Source of the DNA: Bacteroidota bacterium
GTDB lineage: Bacteria > Bacteroidota > Bacteroidia > Cytophagales > Cyclobacteriaceae
Length of the DNA stretch: 19,744 nt
Assembly: GCA_023417955.1 (NCBI GenBank)
Contig: JAEZDW010000118.1
Span: 1-19,744, forward strand
Reading direction: 5' to 3'
The notes below the pieces were generated by a model that saw nothing but the letters and a program-made list of their open reading frames with translations, did not search any database and was not told where the DNA came from. Position numbers and translations under genes: made by a program. Of the stretch, positions 15,159 to 19,744 are shown in pieces. The stretch's first letter is position 1. Every line of letters starts with the position of its first letter.

Positions 15159-16685
15159 ATGAAATTGAGGGCATTTTTTCTCCTCAGCGCTATCGCTTTG
15201 TTCCTTGCGAACGAGGGACGTAGCCAAAGTTATGCGGAAGCTGCATTGATGTTCAGCAGGACCCAGCCAGGCGGAAGCGCAAGGATTCAGGCGCTTGGCG
15301 GTGCGCAGATTTCTCTTGGAGGTGACTACAGTTCGGCGTATTCCAATCCTGCGGGCCTCGGTATGTTTAACCGTTCAGAGTTTACGCTTTCAGTCGGGCA
15401 GCGCACTTCAAATACGACAAGCAAATATTTTGGGAACGAAATGAGTGATGATGTTTCGAAACTTTTCATTCCCGGCGTTAGCGGTGTATTCAATTTGCCG
15501 GGAGAACGCGGGCGAAGCGGTTATATCGGAGGCTCATTCGCGTTTTCATATAACAGGGTGAATGATTTTAATAATTCGATCCTTTATTCGGGGGCTAACA
15601 AGCAGAGTTCGATAATTCAGTCATTCATTCTTCAGGCGAATGGCGACGTCACCGATCAATTTGATCCAGGTGACTATAATTATAATACGCCTGTGGGCCT
15701 GGCGTACTACAACTATTTGATCGGTCCCGCGAGTACAATTGACCCATCTTTTCCTGATGATGAATACTTCACGGATGTTCAGAGTAATTTCGAGGAATAC
15801 CTGTCAGATGCTCAGCAGCAGGAGCATATTGAAATGAGCGGCGCGACGAACCAATGGAGCATCTCGTACGGCGCCAACTTTGATGATCGAATTTTCGTCG
15901 GAGGTGGAATCGGTATTTCATCTTTGAGATATAAATCCTCGCAGGTTTTTGATGAGAGTTTTGCCGTTGATCCCGTGTTTAATCACCTTTCGCTGCAGGA
16001 AGGACTCGAGATACAAGGCTCCGGCATAAATGCGACACTGGGTGCTATTTTCAGGCCGGTTGATTTTGTGCAAGTTGGTTTGTCTTATACATCACCAACA
16101 TTCTACAACCTCACTGAAACATATGAAGCGTCTATGTCAACGAGCTGGAAGAATTTCGATTATTATGGTGATGGAGAGACGATTCTCAATAACGAATCAG
16201 CAGGGACCGATATCCTTACATCAGAATATAATTTCCGTGTTCCATCCCGGATCAGTGCAGGGGTAACTTTCATTTCCAAAATGGGTTTTATCACCGGCGA
16301 TGTTGAATACACAAACCCGGGTAAAGCCAAGTATACATCGGAAATTGCCGGTATTGACTACACTCCGGAAAATCAGGAGATACAGCAGCGATATAATTCC
16401 ACCATCAACATTCGCGTTGGCGCGGAATTCAGATACAAGATATTGCGAGTGAGGGGAGGATACTCTGCACTCGGAAAACCTTTTGCTGATAATATCGATA
16501 ATAAGATCAAAGCTCTTAGTGGCGGATTGGGCGTGCGTTTTGAAAAGTTCTATATCGACTTTGCGCTGATACACAGAACCAATTCGTTCAATTACTCACC
16601 GTATGCAATAAGCGATTCTGCTCCCATCGTCGATGTCGACCGCAAGGAGACAACCGGTCTGGTTACCTTTGGTTTTGCTTTTTAG
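15159..16685 (+). CDS. Outer-membrane beta-barrel protein, OMPP1/FadL/TodX-like
   Basis: 508 residues from the ATG at 15159. The frame is open further upstream, but only this start gives a signal peptide (MKLRAFFLLSAIALFLANEG, cleavage before QSYAEA). The mature N-terminus AEAALMFSRTQPGGSARIQA, then ALGGAQISLGGDYSSAYSNP and AGLGMFN, is the typical plug/first-strand pattern of Bacteroidota FadL-like and PorV-like proteins. Alternating beta-strand patterns continue to a C-terminal barrel signal ending VTFGFAF with terminal Phe. FadL-type barrels carry hydrophobic compounds across the outer membrane; the substrate here is unknown. The preceding secreted protein may be its partner. Its 3' end overlaps the convergent aroK by 23 nt, so transcripts from the two strands must overlap. 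Confidence 0.9.
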   Translation: MKLRAFFLLSAIALFLANEGRSQSYAEAALMFSRTQPGGSARIQALGGAQISLGGDYSSAYSNPAGLGMFNRSEFTLSVGQRTSNTTSKYFGNEMSDDVSKLFIPGVSGVFNLPGERGRSGYIGGSFAFSYNRVNDFNNSILYSGANKQSSIIQSFILQANGDVTDQFDPGDYNYNTPVGLAYYNYLIGPASTIDPSFPDDEYFTDVQSNFEEYLSDAQQQEHIEMSGATNQWSISYGANFDDRIFVGGGIGISSLRYKSSQVFDESFAVDPVFNHLSLQEGLEIQGSGINATLGAIFRPVDFVQVGLSYTSPTFYNLTETYEASMSTSWKNFDYYGDGETILNNESAGTDILTSEYNFRVPSRISAGVTFISKMGFITGDVEYTNPGKAKYTSEIAGIDYTPENQEIQQRYNSTINIRVGAEFRYKILRVRGGYSALGKPFADNIDNKIKALSGGLGVRFEKFYIDFALIHRTNSFNYSPYAISDSAPIVDVDRKETTGLVTFGFAF

Positions 16686-17178
16686 AAACTGAATGGGAGA
16701 TAGCCTGAAGTACAGTGTCAGTGTCGGGATTTTGTAACGAAATCATCGCCTTCAGATAACACTCCCTTCGCGACTCATAAAGTTGTCGCAGCCGCGTTTC
16801 CTGATCTGATTTACCGCTTAGCAACGGTCTGTTCGAAGCCAGTGAGACCCGTTCCAGCAACGTGTTGACATCAACATCGAGGAATACGGTGAGGCCACTT
16901 TGATTAAGAACGTCTATATTATTATGAAAGCATGGCGCGCCGCCACCGGTAGCCATGACGTAGCTTTCTTCTTTTGCACAAAGCTCGCGAAGTACCGCAG
17001 ACTCTTTTTCACGGAAGTAATCTTCACCGTTGCCGGAGAAAATCCCGGGAATAGACTTGCCTTCACGCAGTTCGATTTGTTTGTCGAGATCGATGAATGC
17101 AAGCGACAGCGCATCGGCAACCTTTTGGCCTATCGTGCTCTTGCCTGACCCCGGCATGCCAATCAGAAAGATTTTCAT
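16663..17178 (-). CDS. aroK: Shikimate kinase
   Basis: 171 residues from the ATG at 17178, full length. It phosphorylates shikimate at the 3-hydroxyl with ATP, in the chorismate pathway. All key sites are present: P-loop GMPGSGKST (7-15), D32 in the DLDKQIE motif, R56 in YFREKE, the shikimate-binding ATGGGAP (GGG 78-80), lid arginine R117 in NRPLL, and R137/R138 in ESRRECY. The start codon overlaps the stop of the MauE/DoxX-like gene in an ATGA, indicating translational coupling. The C-terminal codons overlap the end of the convergent FadL-like gene by 23 nt. Identification is secure. Confidence 0.97.
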   Translation of the reverse strand: MKIFLIGMPGSGKSTIGQKVADALSLAFIDLDKQIELREGKSIPGIFSGNGEDYFREKESAVLRELCAKEESYVMATGGGAPCFHNNIDVLNQSGLTVFLDVDVNTLLERVSLASNRPLLSGKSDQETRLRQLYESRRECYLKAMISLQNPDTDTVLQAISHSVSKKQNQR

Positions 17179-18293
17179 TTGTGACTGGCGATGATGGCGA
17201 GTATTTCGTCAGCAGCAGGCGTATCGTTGTGGTGCCATTTCCCTGCAACCGTTCCGTCGATCCAAAGTGTTAACCCCGGGTTTGATCGGATGATTGTTTT
17301 CAACACGGTAGCGTCTGCAAAGTAATATGGAACAGCAAGCTGATGTTCGTGGCGGAAATTTTCGAATTCCGTTGCTCCCGATGAAGTCAGCGCCATCAAT
17401 TCAACTTTTCCTTCGAGGTCTTTTGTGAGTTTTACGATGTCGGCAATGTTCTTTGTTGACGCCTTGTTCGCGTTGTACATAATGAGCAGCAACTTAGCCC
17501 CGGAGAAGGTCTCGCTTGTTACCGGGTCGCCATCAGGTGTGAAGACTGCATAATCAGTAATCTTTGGTTGTGTCTTGCCCTTATTCACCTGAATCATGTC
17601 CTTGTACTGATACAGTGTCGTATCAGTAAGCCAGGAGCCTGAGCGCTCTTCCTTGCCGTTATCTTTCCGGATGAAGACATATTCAAAGATTGCCTGCTCC
17701 CGTGGTTTCATTTCGTCGGGGATATGATTGCCGATCTTGTATGCTCTGAAGTCGAGATAAGGGAGGTGACGTATTGCGTAAATACCGACAAAGAGGGATG
17801 CCACCGTGACAGCTGCAATGAGGATGTGTCCCGTCCTGGTGTAAAGTGCCGGGGTGTAAGACTTCCTGTACCAGAAGAGGTGCATAATGAAAACCAGGAG
17901 TACGAGGTCCTTGATAAATGACTGGAGTGGCGTCAGTTTGATTGCGTCTCCAAAACATCCGCAGTCGGTAACCGCATTGGTAAAATGTGAATAACCTGTA
18001 AGGAACGTGAAGAAGACAATCAGGATAAGGAGCAGCGTTGCTGTTAGCTGCATTCGGTAGAACACGAGGACAGCTACGCCAAGCACGATCTCAAGCACGA
18101 TCATGATCATACCGAGCTCCAGCGCGACGGGTTTAAATACCAGAAACATCGGATGGAAATCAACTGCAAATACTTCGAAGTATTCCTCGAGTTTGATTTC
18201 AGTACCAATTGGATCGTTTAACTTGATTAATCCGGAGAAGATAAAGAGTATCCCGATAAAGTAGCGCGAGAACTGATCGATCACGTATTTCAT
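17175..18293 (-). CDS. MauE/DoxX-like membrane protein with thioredoxin-like C-terminal domain (BT_3928-type)
   Basis: 372 residues from the ATG at 18293. The N-terminal half has about four to five membrane helices (FIGILFIFSGLIKL; LGMIMIVLEIVLGVAVLVFY; TLLLILIVFFTFLTGYSHF; IKDLVLLVFIMHLFW; ILIAAVTVASLFVGIYA). It carries the cysteine motif CGCFGD near residue 112-117, typical of MauE/DoxX-type redox membrane proteins. The C-terminal part (from about 235) follows a thioredoxin-like pattern (AKLLLIMYNANKASTKNIAD to GLTLWIDGTVAGKW) but lacks a CXXC at the usual place. It is probably involved in envelope thiol redox or membrane maintenance; that role is inferred. It is coupled to DUF1599 upstream (1-nt gap) and aroK downstream (4-nt overlap), an arrangement I associate with Bacteroidota genomes. 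Confidence 0.88.
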   Translation of the reverse strand: MKYVIDQFSRYFIGILFIFSGLIKLNDPIGTEIKLEEYFEVFAVDFHPMFLVFKPVALELGMIMIVLEIVLGVAVLVFYRMQLTATLLLILIVFFTFLTGYSHFTNAVTDCGCFGDAIKLTPLQSFIKDLVLLVFIMHLFWYRKSYTPALYTRTGHILIAAVTVASLFVGIYAIRHLPYLDFRAYKIGNHIPDEMKPREQAIFEYVFIRKDNGKEERSGSWLTDTTLYQYKDMIQVNKGKTQPKITDYAVFTPDGDPVTSETFSGAKLLLIMYNANKASTKNIADIVKLTKDLEGKVELMALTSSGATEFENFRHEHQLAVPYYFADATVLKTIIRSNPGLTLWIDGTVAGKWHHNDTPAADEILAIIASHK

Positions 18294-18294
18294 T

Positions 18295-18828
18295 TTATTT
18301 TCCCTCTTGCTGGCCGAGCAGGATCATGGCGAATACGGCATAGTTAATCATGTCCTGGTAGTTTGCCTTTACGCCCTCGCTGACCAGCGTTTGTCCGTTA
18401 TTGTCTTCAATTTGTTTAACGCGAAGCAGTTTCATCAGAATGATATCCGTGATTGAACTGACGCGCATTTCTCTCCACGCTTCGCCGTAGTCGTGGTTTT
18501 TGTTTTGCAGCAGCTGGAATGTTTCATCCACCGCCGATTCATACAGAGGCTGCAGTTCTTCAAATGAGAGCTCAAGCTTGTCTTTGTCTGTGAGCTTTAT
18601 CTGAATCAGTGCAATGATGCAGTAATTGATGATGCCGATGAATTCATCACGTATCGGATCATCCACTTTCTGCGTTCCTTTTTCCTGTATGCTTCGGATT
18701 CGCTGCGCCTTTATATATATCTGGTCCGTTATCGACGGTAACCGCAGTATACGCCATGCTGTTCCGTAATCCCGCGTTTTTTTTTCGAACAATGACCGGC
18801 ACGTTTCAATAACCGATCTGTACTCCAT
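18295..18828 (-). CDS. DUF1599 (nucleotide modification-associated domain 1-like) protein
   Basis: 177 residues from the ATG at 18828. The open frame extends to 19047, but the extra part overlaps folP and lacks coding character, so this start (MEYRSVIETCRSLFEKKTRD) is preferred. Two internal copies of the same unit are visible: KTRDYGTAWRILRLPSITDQ (about 18-37) and KNHDYGEAWREMRVSSITDI (about 110-129), each followed by a helical lysine/arginine stretch (KAQRIRSIQE, KLLRVKQIED). This matches the DUF1599 family, which usually has the duplicated DYG-AWR signature. The family is linked to nucleotide modification by prediction only, and no catalytic mechanism can be read here. It is the first gene of the operon with the MauE/DoxX-like gene and aroK, and diverges from folP. 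Confidence 0.9.
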   Translation of the reverse strand: MEYRSVIETCRSLFEKKTRDYGTAWRILRLPSITDQIYIKAQRIRSIQEKGTQKVDDPIRDEFIGIINYCIIALIQIKLTDKDKLELSFEELQPLYESAVDETFQLLQNKNHDYGEAWREMRVSSITDIILMKLLRVKQIEDNNGQTLVSEGVKANYQDMINYAVFAMILLGQQEGK

Positions 18829-18873
18829 TGCCGTTTTTTCTATCACAGGCGAAAAATTAGGATTTAAGGCTTT

Positions 18874-18888
18874 ATTTTGAATCAAAAT
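18874..18888. promoter_or_regulatory. 15-bp palindrome in the DUF1599 / folP divergent spacer
   Basis: ATTTTGAATCAAAAT reads the same on both strands except for its central base (7+1+7). It lies 46 nt before the DUF1599 ATG and 16 nt before the folP ATG, where a regulator could act on both. No binding protein can be named. Confidence 0.35.
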
Positions 18889-18893
18889 CGATC

Positions 18894-18901
18894 CAAAGCT
18901 A
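18894..18901 (-). promoter_or_regulatory. Candidate -7 box for the DUF1599 operon (TAGCTTTG)
   Basis: The minus strand reads TAGCTTTG, an exact match to TAnnTTTG, about 66 nt upstream of the DUF1599 start. A TTTC 17 nt further upstream is a weak -33 candidate lying inside the folP coding region. Confidence 0.4.
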
Positions 18902-18903
18902 AA

Positions 18904-19744
18904 ATGAATTCTTCGCCCGAAAGTACGGGATTTTTGATTAACGGCACACTGAATATCCGCGGCAGACTCATCGGTCTGGACACGCCCCGCGTGATGGGTA
19001 TTCTGAACGTTACGCCCGACAGTTTTTATGGCGACTCCCGCTCTCACGACGAAACGGCTATACTCGCAAAGGTCGGTTCGATGCTTGAAGGAGGTGCCAC
19101 ATTCATTGACATTGGCGGCTATTCAACACGCCCGGGTGCAGATGATGTTCCTGAGAATGAAGAGCTTAAGCGAGTAATCGGAGCAATTCGCGCGGTGAAA
19201 AGCCGTTTTCCCGACGCGATCATTTCGATTGATACATTCCGCAGTGGTATTGCGAGCGCTGCCGTAGCGGAGGGTGCCGATATGATCAACGATGTTTCGG
19301 GCGGAGATATGGATCCCGAAATGTTTTCAACCGTTGCAAAGCTGGGTGTTCCGTACATCCTTATGCATATGCGCGGAACGCCGGCGACGATGTCGGGTCT
19401 CAATCATTATGAAAATCTTGTGGTTGACGTTCAGCGCGAGATAAAAGGAAAACTTCTGCAGCTGACCCGGCTTGGTGTCCCGGATGTGATCGTTGATCCT
19501 GGCTTTGGTTTTGCAAAGAATGTAAGTCAGAATTTTGAGTTGCTCGATAAGCTTGATTTGTTCAGGCAGCTGGAGCGACCGCTTCTTGTCGGACTAAGCC
19601 GTAAATCGATGGTCTGGAAAACGCTTGAGACTACGCCCGAGCACGCGCTCAACGGCACCACTGCTTTGCATACGGTCGCGCTACTGAAAGGCGCTTCCAT
19701 TCTTCGCGTTCACGACGTGAGGGAAGCGATGGAATGTATCACGT
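18904..19744 (+). CDS. folP: Dihydropteroate synthase (partial; C-terminal end beyond window)
   Basis: Open from the ATG at 18904 to the right edge: 280 codons plus one base, no stop. It condenses p-aminobenzoate with hydroxymethyl-dihydropterin pyrophosphate in folate synthesis. The TIM-barrel signatures run in order: VMGILNVTPDSFYGDSR, FIDIGGYSTRPGA, AIISIDTFRSG, DMINDVSGGD, ILMHMRGTP, VIVDPGFGFAK, LLVGLSRKSM, and NGTTALHTVALLKGA followed by LRVHDVREA. Only a handful of C-terminal residues should be missing. It is transcribed away from the DUF1599-MauE/DoxX-aroK operon across a 75-nt spacer with a palindrome. Identification is secure. Confidence 0.97.
   Translation, partial: MNSSPESTGFLINGTLNIRGRLIGLDTPRVMGILNVTPDSFYGDSRSHDETAILAKVGSMLEGGATFIDIGGYSTRPGADDVPENEELKRVIGAIRAVKSRFPDAIISIDTFRSGIASAAVAEGADMINDVSGGDMDPEMFSTVAKLGVPYILMHMRGTPATMSGLNHYENLVVDVQREIKGKLLQLTRLGVPDVIVDPGFGFAKNVSQNFELLDKLDLFRQLERPLLVGLSRKSMVWKTLETTPEHALNGTTALHTVALLKGASILRVHDVREAMECIT

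Noticed and set aside
14711..15223. 170-codon rightward frame overlapping the secreted low-complexity gene
   Set aside because: It is a +1-type shadow of the serine/arginine-rich repeats, has no signal peptide, and conflicts with two better supported genes.
14874..15227. Leftward 117-codon frame rich in Leu and Glu
   Set aside because: It is the antisense reading of Ser/Asn-rich codons. The composition comes from low complexity, and no start context or domain supports it.
18829..19047. N-terminal extension of the DUF1599 frame
   Set aside because: It overlaps folP on the other strand, includes the intergenic palindrome, and DUF1599 proteins begin near the chosen ATG.

Overview
The window looks like chromosomal DNA of a member of the Bacteroidota. 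The signs are a type-3 prolyl-tRNA synthetase, a MauE/DoxX-like protein with a thioredoxin-like tail next to DUF1599 and folP, an OMPP1/FadL-type outer-membrane protein, TPR/coiled-coil signalling proteins typical of the phylum, and spacers carrying TAnnTTTG-like promoter boxes. I cannot place it below phylum level. No rRNA, tRNA or CRISPR array was seen.

Left third (1-8136, all minus strand): five consecutive paralogous genes, each encoding a signal peptide, a TPR solenoid, a coiled coil, one membrane helix and a short cytoplasmic coiled tail. They read toward a response regulator whose receiver domain runs off the left edge. The layout is that of a TPR sensor kinase, but no member has an ATP-binding kinase domain. 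Only the copy next to the regulator has a tail resembling the dimerisation/phosphoacceptor helices. The spacers of this array carry shared palindromic or repeated motifs. This is the best candidate for an undescribed system in the window.

Middle (8137-10841): a small membrane-protein ORF, a gene-poor stretch with two ~100-bp direct repeats, and a complete IS1182-like insertion sequence with matching terminal inverted repeats and a 4-bp AATT target duplication. A strong intrinsic terminator for the leftward floA gene follows.

Right half (10842-19744): mostly housekeeping genes. Leftward proS, nfeD and floA (translation; flotillin membrane scaffold) diverge from a rightward pair encoding a Trp/Tyr/Ser-rich secreted protein and a FadL-like barrel. 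That pair converges on, and overlaps, a tight leftward operon of DUF1599, the MauE/DoxX-like protein and aroK. This operon diverges from folP, which runs off the right edge. Two divergent spacers (13901-14043 and 18829-18903) each contain a perfect inverted repeat that could be a shared operator.
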